Origin: Planosporangium mesophilum
GTDB lineage: Bacteria; Actinomycetota; Actinomycetes; Mycobacteriales; Micromonosporaceae
Assembly (NCBI RefSeq): GCF_016863255.1
Contig: NZ_BOON01000034.1
Coordinates: 1 to 64,000 of the forward strand
Direction of reading: 5' to 3'
Length of the DNA: 64,000 nt
Shown here: positions 18,990 through 30,840 of the stretch, one piece after another
Layout: every line of letters starts with the position of its first letter
Numbering within the stretch: position 1 is the first letter of the stretch
Notes under the pieces: generated by a model
The model's input: only the letters and a program-made list of their open reading frames with translations
What the model was told of the DNA's origin: nothing
Databases searched by the model: none
Position numbers and translations under genes: made by a program

Positions 18990-19923
18990 CGGGAGGACCT
19001 TCGGCCCTCCGGACCGCGTCGGCGTAGTCCAATGCGGCCTGGCGCAGCGCACCCTCGGCGTCCAGCCCCTCGGCGCGCGCCCGCGCCACGAACGCGAGCA
19101 GTTCCGCACCGAGATCGCCGCTGGGCAGCGGGACCTCGACGCCGGCGCGCCCGGCCCGGCCGAGCACCTTCGCGGCCAGCGACAGCGCCGGCTGGGCGAG
19201 CGCGATGCCGTCCATCGCCGAGCCGCGCTCCTTCTCGGCCTTCTTGATGCGTTCCCAGTTCTCGGTGATCTCGTCGAGGCTGTGCACCGCGGTGTCGGCG
19301 AAGACGTGCGGGTTGCGGCGGATCAGCTTCTCGACCAGGTCAGCGGCGACGTCGTCGATGGTGAACGGTTCGTCGGCGTCCTCGCCCAGCCGCGCGTGCA
19401 GGATGACCTGGAGCAGGACGTCGCCCATCTCCTCGCGGATGTGGGCCGGCTCGCCGGCGACGATCGCGTCGTACGCCTCGTACGCCTCCTCCAGCAGGTA
19501 CGGGGCGAGGCTCGCGTGGGTCTGTGCCCGCTTCCACGGATCGCCGCCCGGGGACAGCAGCCGGTCCATCACCGCGACGGCGTCGAGCACCTTGGCGCCC
19601 TGCGGATCCCAGGAGCCGTACATCAGCTCCAGCTCCGCCAGGCCCGGCTCGCGGGCGAGCCGCATCCCCAGCTCACGGGCGAGGCGCTGGTCGCCGGCCG
19701 GCCCGGCGAGCCACACCACGTCGGGGTCGGCGGCGCCGAGCACCTCGTCGGCGGCCGGCGCCACGATCCGGACCGGTACGCCCGCCGCCCGCAGCGCGTC
19801 GGTCTGCTCGCTCTCCTCGCCGGCCAGCACCGGAAGGGAACGGACGATGTCCCACGCCTCAGCGGTCATCAACCCGGCGGGCAGCCGGGGCGACGTGACC
19901 AGCAGGACGATGCGGCCCGTCAT
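18961..19923 (-). CDS. mazG: Nucleoside triphosphate pyrophosphohydrolase MazG
   Basis: This 320-residue protein hydrolyses NTPs to NMP and pyrophosphate, cleaning abnormal nucleotides. The all-alpha MazG core lies at about residues 125-240: the Mg-binding motif LLEEAYEAYDAI is followed by REEMGDVLLQVILHARL, then RRNPHVF and ENWERIKKAEK. The N-terminal 110 residues look like an added Rossmann-like domain seen in actinobacterial MazG. It lies between mfd and the DUF885 gene with a SurA-like lipoprotein, a usual actinobacterial order. The start codon is an ATG at 19921-19923. Confidence 0.9.
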   Translation of the reverse strand: MTGRIVLLVTSPRLPAGLMTAEAWDIVRSLPVLAGEESEQTDALRAAGVPVRIVAPAADEVLGAADPDVVWLAGPAGDQRLARELGMRLAREPGLAELELMYGSWDPQGAKVLDAVAVMDRLLSPGGDPWKRAQTHASLAPYLLEEAYEAYDAIVAGEPAHIREEMGDVLLQVILHARLGEDADEPFTIDDVAADLVEKLIRRNPHVFADTAVHSLDEITENWERIKKAEKERGSAMDGIALAQPALSLAAKVLGRAGRAGVEVPLPSGDLGAELLAFVARARAEGLDAEGALRQAALDYADAVRRAEGPPDDHGGSVSS

Positions 19924-19934
19924 GGGATCGACCG

Positions 19935-20696
19935 TCAGCCGTTGCCCGGTACCTGGGGCTGCTCGACGGGGGCCGGGACCACAGCCGGCTTACCGGGGCG
20001 GGTGTTCAGCGGGACCACGACGAGTGGGTGGTTCTGCTGGTCGTGCAGCAGAACCAGCTCGGCCGGCGCGTACTTGGGGTTGATCGTGATGTTCGCCTTC
20101 TTGACCGCTTCGCTGTACAGGTTGCGCAGGCCCACGTTGGCCCGGAACAGCTGGTCGTTCTGGGGGCCGAGGCCCTCCTTGCGGTAGGTCGCGGCGTCCA
20201 TGCCCGCCGGTACCAGTCCGGCCGCCTTGGCCCGCTCGTACAGGTCGGCGTAGTCGGCGTCGGTCGGCTTCGCCAACGCGACGTTCTGCTGTACGAGACC
20301 CTTGTACCCCTCGTACTCCGCGTATACCCGGATCAACGGCCGGACGGCCTCGACGTCCTGCTGGCTACCGCCGTTGCCACCGGCCCGCAGCGCGTCCTCG
20401 ATCTGCGCGGTCGCGCCCGCCTCGTCGATCTCCGGCGCCGGCCAGTGCTTTTCGGCCGCCATCCGCTTGCCCAGGTCGCGTACCACCAGCCACTGGGCGA
20501 TGTTCTTGCGCCCCTCACCGCGGGTGAATCCGGGCACCTTCGCCAGCTGCTCGGACAGCCCGTCGACGTACTTCTCGCTGTACGTCGTGGAGCCGATGTA
20601 GACCGCGGCGCCGGGCTGCGACCGGCAGCCGGTGAGCGCAAGGGTTCCCACGAGGGCCAGGGCGGCGAGGGACGCCAGTCGACGAGCACGCTGCAT
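19935..20696 (-). CDS. SurA-N-like lipoprotein between mfd and mazG
   Basis: This 253-residue protein has a lipoprotein signal with lipobox LTGC near residue 22. It is followed by a helical region like the SurA N-terminal chaperone domain: QPGAAVYIGSTTYSEKYVDGL, with the pattern in which a residue resembling the substrate-binding start precedes long helices. No parvulin PPIase domain is seen, so it is probably a chaperone-like or structural lipoprotein. The ATG at 20694-20696 is preferred because it begins the signal peptide; the longer frame runs through a hairpin. Confidence 0.72.
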   Translation of the reverse strand: MQRARRLASLAALALVGTLALTGCRSQPGAAVYIGSTTYSEKYVDGLSEQLAKVPGFTRGEGRKNIAQWLVVRDLGKRMAAEKHWPAPEIDEAGATAQIEDALRAGGNGGSQQDVEAVRPLIRVYAEYEGYKGLVQQNVALAKPTDADYADLYERAKAAGLVPAGMDAATYRKEGLGPQNDQLFRANVGLRNLYSEAVKKANITINPKYAPAELVLLHDQQNHPLVVVPLNTRPGKPAVVPAPVEQPQVPGNG

Positions 20697-20751
20697 GGTC
20701 CACACTCTCTCACGCCGGCCGTGACGGCTTTCACCCAACTCCCCACCCATT

Positions 20752-20810
20752 CCCGCGATCGCGGGGACCTTTCCGCGCCAGGACACGGGAGGGTCTCCGC
20801 GATCACGGGG
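20752..20810. terminator. Hairpin downstream of mfd
   Basis: Arms of about 18 bases (CCCGCGATCGCGGGGACC at 20752-20769, and its near complement ending at 20810) pair with two imperfect positions. It lies between mfd and the SurA-like lipoprotein gene and has no T-run. Confidence 0.55.
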
Positions 20811-20828
20811 GAAGCGCGTCACAGCGCG

Positions 20829-24482
<3,654 letters not shown>

Positions 24483-24581
24483 GAGTGGTCCTAGGGCGAG
24501 GAGGCACGACGAAAACCCCACAACCTGCGCGAGGGTGGGGGGACCTCACCAGCCTAGCTCCCCCGACCGACACCCCTTCCG

Positions 24582-24631
24582 TGATCACCGAGAGTTCCGG
24601 GCGCCGTAACACCCACAACTCTCGGTGATCA
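24582..24631. terminator. 15-bp perfect-stem hairpin upstream of mfd
   Basis: TGATCACCGAGAGTT (24582-24596) and AACTCTCGGTGATCA (24617-24631) are exact complements with a 20-base loop. On the minus strand it lies after the small gene 24640-24786 and before mfd, so it most likely ends the small gene's transcript. Confidence 0.65.
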
Positions 24632-24639
24632 TGAGGAGG

Positions 24640-24786
24640 TCAGTCCGGCGGCTCACTGCCGGCGCCCTCGACCGGCGCCTCGGTGGCGTCGGTCTTCTTC
24701 AGCGGGTTACGCCCCAGCTCCTGGTGGTCACGGTCGATCTCGTCCTGCTTCTCGGCGCCGCGCGCCGGCTCGTCGCCGGTATTCAT
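24640..24786 (-). CDS. Small acidic hypothetical protein (48 residues)
   Basis: This short frame starts at the ATG complementary to 24784-24786. It encodes a hydrophilic, charged protein beginning MNTGDEPARGAEK and ending EPPD, with a central DHQELGRNPLKKTD. There is no membrane segment or signal. Its ends are well placed: it stops nine bases before a strong hairpin, and it fills a gap that otherwise has no gene. I do not recognise a family. Confidence 0.5.
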   Translation of the reverse strand: MNTGDEPARGAEKQDEIDRDHQELGRNPLKKTDATEAPVEGAGSEPPD

Positions 24787-24815
24787 GCCCTTCGGGTACC
24801 CAGGATCGGGACGGG

Positions 24816-24910
24816 TCAACCGGCGATCGGCCGCTTCCGGGTGAGCCGGAGGTGGTGGCCGTCGGGGTCGCGCGGGAACGCCATCCCGACTTCACCGGGT
24901 GCGCCACCGG
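24816..24910 (-). pseudogene. 3' remnant of a glyoxalase/VOC-like gene
   Basis: The minus strand reads EVGMAFPRDPDGHHLRLTRK before a TGA at 24816-24818. The sequence DPDGHHLRLT is like the last beta strand of VOC (glyoxalase/bleomycin-resistance) proteins. The frame has a stop a few codons upstream and no start, so only the tail remains. It abuts the truncated DUF397 start at 24892-24930. Confidence 0.5.
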
Positions 24911-24930
24911 ACGCCGGTCAGGTCAGTCAT
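24892..24930 (-). pseudogene. Truncated DUF397 gene start (12 codons)
   Basis: The ATG at 24928-24930 overlaps the stop of the DUF5753 regulator gene (ATGACTGA) and starts MTDLTGVRWRTR, then stops. DUF397 proteins that follow XRE-DUF5753 regulators commonly begin with exactly this kind of sequence (MTDLTGxRWRxSS). The rest, with its Cys and Val-Glu-Val core, is missing and VOC-like sequence follows. I infer a deletion joining the two genes. Confidence 0.55.
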
Positions 24931-25801
24931 CCCCGGTCTCCTTGATGATCGTCCCTATCAGGTCTTCTGATTCCCTGGTATCGAGCGCCAGGGAATCGAG
25001 CGCCTGCCACACCTCTTCGAACGCCGCCACCTCCCCCGGCTTGTCAAGGTAATGGGAGCCGGTCAGGTTCTCGCTGTAGACGGTGGTCGGCTCGGGCGGA
25101 CGATTTCCCACCCGCGGAAACTCCAGGATGGTGAAGTCCGCGGCGGCCGAGGCGGGGTGCGGCCCCACCTCCAACGGCAACACTCTGACGCTGATCCCCG
25201 GCTTCTGTGAGACGTCGACGAGGTGGGCCAACTGCCTCTGCATGGCCGCGCGGTCGGCAATCGGCCGGCGCAACACCGCCTCGTCGACGATGGTCCGCAA
25301 TTCCGGCGCCTTCGGCCGGCGCCGGGCGAGGAGCCTCTGGCGCTCCGAACGGACCGCAACCCTCTGGGCGACCTCCTCCTCGGTGGTACCAAGCCGGGTG
25401 CGGAAGACGGCCTCCGCGTACTCCTGGGTCTGGAGCAGGCCGGGGACCAGAACCGCTTGGTACTGCCGCATCCGGCTCGCGGCCGCTTCCAGGCCGAAGT
25501 ACAGGTGGAGATGCGCGGGCACGGCGTCGCCGCGGGCGTGCCACCAGCCCTTGGCCTTGGACTCCTTGGCCAGGCCGACCAGTACCTCGGTCATCTCGTT
25601 CGACACGCCGTACAGCGCGCACATCGCGACGACGTCGTGGCTGCGCACGGCGGTCTGGCCGCCCTCGATGCGGTACATCCGCGCCCGCGACCACTCCAGC
25701 TCGTTCGCGGCGGCCTCCAGGGCGACCCCCGCCTCCTCCCGCACCTTCTTCAGGTACCGGCCGAGCTGACGACGGGGAACGGAGGACCCACCGTCGACCA
25801 C
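24923..25801 (-). CDS. XRE helix-turn-helix regulator with DUF5753 domain
   Basis: This 292-residue DNA-binding protein has an N-terminal helix-turn-helix at residues 9-70 (RRQLGRYLKKVREEAGVALE, then ARMYRIEGG). A DUF5753 domain of about 180 residues follows, recognisable by HLYFGLEAAASRMRQYQAVL, VPGLLQTQEYAEAV and the late FTILEFPRVG. In Streptomyces and relatives such regulators normally pair with a small DUF397 protein and control development or a local toxin-antitoxin-like pair. Here the partner is reduced to 12 codons, so this regulator may have lost its local partner. The GTG at 25799-25801 has GGGGGCC upstream. Confidence 0.85.
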   Translation of the reverse strand: MVDGGSSVPRRQLGRYLKKVREEAGVALEAAANELEWSRARMYRIEGGQTAVRSHDVVAMCALYGVSNEMTEVLVGLAKESKAKGWWHARGDAVPAHLHLYFGLEAAASRMRQYQAVLVPGLLQTQEYAEAVFRTRLGTTEEEVAQRVAVRSERQRLLARRRPKAPELRTIVDEAVLRRPIADRAAMQRQLAHLVDVSQKPGISVRVLPLEVGPHPASAAADFTILEFPRVGNRPPEPTTVYSENLTGSHYLDKPGEVAAFEEVWQALDSLALDTRESEDLIGTIIKETGDD

Positions 25802-25811
25802 CGCTGGCCCC

Positions 25812-25852
25812 CTGTCTCAGATTTCGCCGCACGAACGGTCCATTTGAGACAG
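25812..25852. promoter_or_regulatory. Inverted repeat in the promoter region of the DUF5753 regulator
   Basis: CTGTCTCA (25812-25819) and TGAGACAG (25845-25852) are exact complements 25 bases apart, just upstream of the regulator start. A widely spaced repeat in this place could be an autoregulatory operator. Confidence 0.35.
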
Positions 25853-25867
25853 TCCTAGTGCATGGCA

Positions 25868-26233
25868 TGTAACGGCGTCAATATTCTTGCGCAAATCTCG
25901 CTGCGATTCGTTGCATGGAGCGGCAACGGCGAAACACGCTGCCCCGATGGAGCCGTTCGATACGCTCCGCAGCACCGGCCGGTCCGGCGCCTGATCACCA
26001 CGGCCAAGGGTTAATGTGACCTGGGCGACTGCTACAGCCGATCGGCGGAGCCGGTCACGGCCGGTGACCGCACCGACCAGGAGGAGCGGCAGCCGGCTCC
26101 GGGCAGAAATCCGGACCCCGGAGCACAATTGGGCGCGTAATGCCCGACCGGAGTTAGCGATCATGCGACGCGATAACATTTTCTTGAGTCCTGGACAGCG
26201 CTGTCCCCGCGTTCCCCTAGCGAAGGAGCCAGC
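25868..26233. other. Intergenic region between the DUF5753 regulator and ppc
   Basis: This region of about 370 bases between divergent genes has no credible open reading frame. It presumably carries the ppc promoter and leader. AAGGAG at 26222-26227 is the ribosome-binding site of ppc. I see no convincing -35/-10 pair, hairpin or riboswitch. Confidence 0.5.
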
Positions 26234-29041
26234 GTGAGCACCGAGCTCGACCGGGACCTGCCGGCCACAGCACCCGAGGGTGGGGACACCCCCCACACCG
26301 ACGAGGCCGATGCGGCACTGCGCGCCGACATCCGGCGCCTGGGCACCCTGCTGGGCCAGAGCCTCGCCCGCCAGGACGGCCAGGACCTTCTAGATCTTGT
26401 CGAAGAGGTACGCGCCCTGGTGCGCTCCGACCCGGCCGCCGCCGCCGAGCGGCTCGCCGGCCTCGACCTGGCCACCGGTACCCAGCTCGCCCGTGCCTTC
26501 TCCACCTACTTCCACCTCGCCAACATCACCGAGCAGGTGCACCGGGCCCGCGAACTGCGGCGCATCCGGGTACGCGAGGGCGGCTGGCTGGACCGGGCCG
26601 CCAAGCTGATCGCCGACCGGGGCGTCGGCGCGCGCGAGGTCGGCAGCATCGCCGGGCGGCTGGCGGTACGGCCCGTGTTCACCGCGCACCCGACCGAGGC
26701 GGCCCGGCGATCGATCCTGACCAAGCTGCGGAAGGTCGCCAACGAGCTGGACGCCGAGGCCACGGCGGCCGCCATCGACGGGTGGCGGGACCCCGCCCTG
26801 GTCAACCGGACCGACCGGCGGCTGGCGGAGCTGCTCGACGCGCTGTGGCAGACCGACGAGCTGCGCCTCGAGCGGCCGGAGCCGACCGACGAGGCGCGCA
26901 ACGCGATCTACTACCTGGCCGAGCTGGCCGCCGACGGGGCGCCCCAGGTCCTCGACGAGCTGTCCGAGATCCTGCGCGACCTGGGGGTGAAGCTGCCGCC
27001 GGCGTCGCGGCCGCTCACGTTCGGATCGTGGATCGGCGGCGACCGGGACGGCAACCCGTTCGTCACCCCGGCCGTCACCCGCGACGTGCTGCTCATCCAG
27101 CACGAGTACGGCATCCGCGCGGCCGAGCGCGTGGTCGACAACCTGATCGACGGGCTGTCGGTCTCCAAGCGGCTGCGCGGGACCTCGCTGGACCTCGCGG
27201 CCAGCCTCGCCGCCGACAACGACGCGCTGCCCGAACTGCCGGCCCGGTTCAAGCGGGTCAACGCCGAGGAGCCGTACCGGCTCAAGCTGCGGTACATCCG
27301 GCTCAAACTGGCCAACACGAGGACGCGGCTGATGAGCGACGCGCCGCACGTACCCGGCCGGGACTATCTCGGTACCGATGAGCTCGTCACCGACCTGGAG
27401 CTGATCCGGGCGTCCCTGGCCCGCAACGGCGGCCAGCTCGTGGCGGCCGGACAGGTCGCGTCGTCGATCCGGACGATCTCGGCGTTCGGGCTGCAGCTGG
27501 CGACCCTGGACGTGCGCGAGCACGCCGACGCCCACCACGCGGTGCTGGCAGAGCTGTACGCGCGGGTCGGTGAGATCGAGTACTCCTCGCTCGACCGCGG
27601 CGAGCGGACCGCGCTGCTGGTGGCTGAGATGACCTCGCGCCGTCCGCTCTCCGGCGTACAGACGCCGCTGTCGGACCCGGCGCGCAAGACGTTCGGGGTG
27701 TTCACCGCGATCCGCCAGGCGCAGGACCGGTTCGGGCCGGGCGTCGTCGAGTCGTACATCGTCTCCATGACCAAGGGCATCGACGACCTGCTCGCGCCGG
27801 TGATCCTGGCCCGCGAGGCCGGCCTGGTGGACCTGACCGACGACCCGGTCCGGGCCCGGATCGGGTTCGTACCGCTGCTGGAGACGACCGGGGAGCTGGA
27901 CGCCGCCGGTCCGCTGCTGGACGCGCTGCTGTCGCTACCCACGTACCGTTCCGTGGTCCGCGCCCGAGGCGACGTGCAGGAGGTCATGCTCGGCTACTCG
28001 GACTCCAACAAGGAGGCCGGGATCACCACCTCGCAGTGGTCGATCCACCGGGCCCAGCGCGCCCTGCGCGACGTCGCGGCCAGACACGGGGTACGGCTGC
28101 GGCTCTTCCACGGCCGGGGCGGCACCGTCGGCCGCGGCGGCGGCCCCACCCACGAGGCGATCCTGGCCCAGCCGTACGGCACGCTCGACGGCGCGATCAA
28201 GGTGACCGAGCAGGGCGAGGTCATCTCGGACAAGTACACGCTGCCGGCGCTGGCCCGGGAGAACCTGGAGCTGACCCTGGCCGCGGTGCTGCAGAGCGCG
28301 CTGCTGCACACCGAGCCCCGCCAGCCCGCCGAGGCGCTCGCGAAGTGGGACTCGACGATGACGACCGTCTCGGACGCGGCGTTCACGGCGTACCGGCGCC
28401 TCGTGGAGCAGCCCGACCTGCCGGCGTACTTCTGGGCCTCCACCCCGAGCGAGCTGCTGGGCGCGCTGAACATCGGCTCGCGCCCGTCCAAGCGCCCCGA
28501 CTCCGGTGCGGGCCTGGAGGGGCTGCGGGCGATCCCGTGGGTCTTCGGCTGGACCCAGTCGCGCCAGATCGTGCCCGGCTGGTACGGCGTCGGCACCGGC
28601 CTGGCCGCCGCGCGCGAGGCGGGCCTGTCCGACGTGATCGCCGACATGCACGCCAACTGGCACTTCTTCCGCACGTTCCTGTCCAACGTGGAGATGATGC
28701 TCGCCAAGACGGACCTGGAGATCGCGTCGCGGTACGTGGACTCGCTGGTACCGGAGCCGCTGCGGGGAATCTTCGACCAGATCCGCGAGGAGTACGACCG
28801 GACCGTCGCCGAGGTGCTCGCCGTGACGGGCGAGTCGGAGCTGCTGGAGAAGCAGTCGGTACTGGGGCGCACGCTGGGGGTACGCGAGACCTACCTGCAG
28901 CCGCTGCACCACCTCCAGGTGTCGCTGCTGGCCCGGCACCGGGCCGCCGGGGCCCGCCGGGAGCCGACCGATCAGGCGCTCCAGCGCGCACTGTTGACGA
29001 CGGTCAACGGCATCGCCGCCGGGATGCGCAACACGGGCTGA
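26234..29041 (+). CDS. ppc: Phosphoenolpyruvate carboxylase
   Basis: This 935-residue enzyme adds bicarbonate to phosphoenolpyruvate to make oxaloacetate, refilling the TCA cycle. The conserved active-site blocks are present: [14 protein letters not shown] near residue 155 (catalytic His), [12 protein letters not shown] near 265, [18 protein letters not shown] near 580, and [19 protein letters not shown] near 620. The C-terminus RNTG is the usual PEPC ending. The GTG start at 26234 is preceded by AAGGAG. The gene stands alone and points toward the APS kinase gene, with about 120 bases between them. Confidence 0.96.
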   Translation: MSTELDRDLPATAPEGGDTPHTDEADAALRADIRRLGTLLGQSLARQDGQDLLDLVEEVRALVRSDPAAAAERLAGLDLATGTQLARAFSTYFHLANITEQVHRARELRRIRVREGGWLDRAAKLIADRGVGAREVGSIAGRLAVRPVFTAHPTEAARRSILTKLRKVANELDAEATAAAIDGWRDPALVNRTDRRLAELLDALWQTDELRLERPEPTDEARNAIYYLAELAADGAPQVLDELSEILRDLGVKLPPASRPLTFGSWIGGDRDGNPFVTPAVTRDVLLIQHEYGIRAAERVVDNLIDGLSVSKRLRGTSLDLAASLAADNDALPELPARFKRVNAEEPYRLKLRYIRLKLANTRTRLMSDAPHVPGRDYLGTDELVTDLELIRASLARNGGQLVAAGQVASSIRTISAFGLQLATLDVREHADAHHAVLAELYARVGEIEYSSLDRGERTALLVAEMTSRRPLSGVQTPLSDPARKTFGVFTAIRQAQDRFGPGVVESYIVSMTKGIDDLLAPVILAREAGLVDLTDDPVRARIGFVPLLETTGELDAAGPLLDALLSLPTYRSVVRARGDVQEVMLGYSDSNKEAGITTSQWSIHRAQRALRDVAARHGVRLRLFHGRGGTVGRGGGPTHEAILAQPYGTLDGAIKVTEQGEVISDKYTLPALARENLELTLAAVLQSALLHTEPRQPAEALAKWDSTMTTVSDAAFTAYRRLVEQPDLPAYFWASTPSELLGALNIGSRPSKRPDSGAGLEGLRAIPWVFGWTQSRQIVPGWYGVGTGLAAAREAGLSDVIADMHANWHFFRTFLSNVEMMLAKTDLEIASRYVDSLVPEPLRGIFDQIREEYDRTVAEVLAVTGESELLEKQSVLGRTLGVRETYLQPLHHLQVSLLARHRAAGARREPTDQALQRALLTTVNGIAAGMRNTG

Positions 29042-29160
29042 GGCGGCACAGCAGGAGCGGGGCAAAACGGGCAGCACTCCGGGCGCCCTCGACCACGGGC
29101 CAGCAGGCTGACAGACTGTGGCTTGGTTTTTCCGCGCGAGCACAGGGCGTGTGAGGTGAC

Positions 29161-30687
29161 ATGAACAACGGGTGGGTGCTGCCCGACGGAGTGCTGCGTG
29201 ACGCACCCGCGTACACGCCACGCATGCACGAGCTGGCCGACCTCGAGCTGCTGCTCACCGAGGTGTACACGCCGCTCACCGGCTTTCTCGGCCGGGCCGA
29301 CCTGATCAGCGTGGCCCGTACCGGGCGACTCACGGACGGCAGGGCCTGGCCGGTGCCGATCACGCTCGACGTCCCGACCGACCTGCTGCGCGACATCGAC
29401 ATCACCAACCCGCTGCGCCGGGTCCTGATGCTCACCGACACCGAGGGCGCCCCGGTCGCCGCGGTCGACGTCACCGAGGTCTGGGCGACCCGGGACGGCA
29501 TGTGCGGCGTCGCCGGCACGGTGCGCCGCATCGGCGACGGCGGCCACGGCCCGTTCCGGCGGCTGCGCCGCACCCCGGCGGACGTACGGGAGCTCGTGCC
29601 GCCCGGCCGGGTGCTCGGCGTGATCGCCGACCGGCCGCTGCACCGTCCCCAGCTCGCCCAGATCGCGCACGCCGCGCGTACCCTCAACGGCCACCTGCTC
29701 GTCCTGGTGCCGGTCGCCGCGCCCGGCCCCGACGGGCTCGCCCCCGAGCCGCTGATGCGCTGCATCCTGGCCGCGCGGGACCGGATGCCCCCGGTCACGA
29801 TCGTCGCCGTCCCGCTGGTGCCGCACGGCGACGAGGTCCGCGACGCGCTGCTGCGGGCGCGGGTGGCGGCCGCGTACGGCGTCACCCACCTGCTCGCCAC
29901 CGGTACCTCGATGATGTCCGGCGGCCTGCGCGTACTCGTGCCGCGCGAACTGGCCTACGACGGGCGTGACGGGCAGTGGCGCTCGCGCGACGACATCCCG
30001 CCGCGCCACCAACGGCCGCAGCTGACCGCGGCGGAGATCGACGACCTGCTCGACCGGGGTGTCGCCCTGCCCGAGTGGCACACCCCACCGGCGGTCGCCA
30101 AGGAACTCGCCCGGGCCCGCCCGGCGCGCCGCCACCGCGGGCTCGTCGTGTTCTTCACGGGCCTGTCCGGCTCGGGCAAGTCGACCATCGCCCGGGGCGT
30201 CGCGGACGTCCTGAAGGAGACCGGCGAGCGTACGGTCACGCTGCTCGACGGCGACGTGGTACGCCGGCACCTGTCCAAGGGTCTGGGCTTCTCCGCCGCC
30301 GACCGCGACACCAACGTGCGCCGCATCGGTTGGGTGGCCGCCGAGGCCGCCCGGCACGGCGGGGTCGCCCTGTGCTGCCCGATCGCGCCGTACGCGGTGT
30401 CCCGGGCGGCCGCGCGCCGGTTCGCCACCGAGGCCGGGGCCGACTTCGTCCTGGTCCACGTCGCCACCTCGCTGGAGGAGTGCGAGCGGCGCGACCGCAA
30501 GGGCCTGTACGCCAAGGCGCGGGCCGGCGAGATCACCGGGATGACCGGCATCGACGACCCGTACGAGCCGCCGACCGACGCGGACATCGTCATCGACACC
30601 ACGGGCATGAAGATCGGCGAGGCGGTCACCGTCGTGCTGCGCCACCTCGGCGCGAACGGCTGGATCGACCCCCGCCAGCCCGTCTGA
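29161..30687 (+). CDS. APS kinase with an N-terminal degenerate ATP-sulfurylase-like domain
   Basis: This 508-residue two-domain protein has a C-terminal adenylyl-sulfate kinase domain (residues 325-508). It contains P-loop GLSGSGKST, LDGDVVRRHLSKGLGFSAADRD, and KGLYAKARAGEITGMTGIDDPYE, so it should make PAPS from APS. The N-terminal part aligns by layout with ATP sulfurylase (PUA-like start, then a catalytic-like domain). The two nucleotide-binding motifs are not intact: the usual QTRNP is IADRP (LGVIADRPLHRP), and the GRDHAG site reads ATGTSMMSGG. I infer that the sulfurylase activity is lost or changed. The position before the polysaccharide genes suggests PAPS supply for the sulfotransferases. 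Confidence 0.85.
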   Translation: MNNGWVLPDGVLRDAPAYTPRMHELADLELLLTEVYTPLTGFLGRADLISVARTGRLTDGRAWPVPITLDVPTDLLRDIDITNPLRRVLMLTDTEGAPVAAVDVTEVWATRDGMCGVAGTVRRIGDGGHGPFRRLRRTPADVRELVPPGRVLGVIADRPLHRPQLAQIAHAARTLNGHLLVLVPVAAPGPDGLAPEPLMRCILAARDRMPPVTIVAVPLVPHGDEVRDALLRARVAAAYGVTHLLATGTSMMSGGLRVLVPRELAYDGRDGQWRSRDDIPPRHQRPQLTAAEIDDLLDRGVALPEWHTPPAVAKELARARPARRHRGLVVFFTGLSGSGKSTIARGVADVLKETGERTVTLLDGDVVRRHLSKGLGFSAADRDTNVRRIGWVAAEAARHGGVALCCPIAPYAVSRAAARRFATEAGADFVLVHVATSLEECERRDRKGLYAKARAGEITGMTGIDDPYEPPTDADIVIDTTGMKIGEAVTVVLRHLGANGWIDPRQPV

Positions 30688-30692
30688 CCTCC

Positions 30693-30745
30693 CCCGATCC
30701 GGTAGCTCCGACACCGAGTGTGATCTCGGAGCTACTCGAATCGGG
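30693..30745 (+). terminator. Hairpin after the APS kinase gene
   Basis: The arms CCCGAT and GTAGCTCCGA (30693-30710) pair with TCGGAGCTAC and ATCGGG (30727-30745), with a small internal loop. It starts a few bases after the stop codon and separates the kinase gene from the wzz-like gene, so the two may be transcribed separately. Confidence 0.5.
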
Positions 30746-30840
30746 CTGCGCGGAGTTACGTACAGCGGACACGCACGTTAGCCCTACCGGGGGCGCGCGC
30801 CCCGCCGCCGTACAACTCACGCCGAGGGAGCCCCCGCCCG

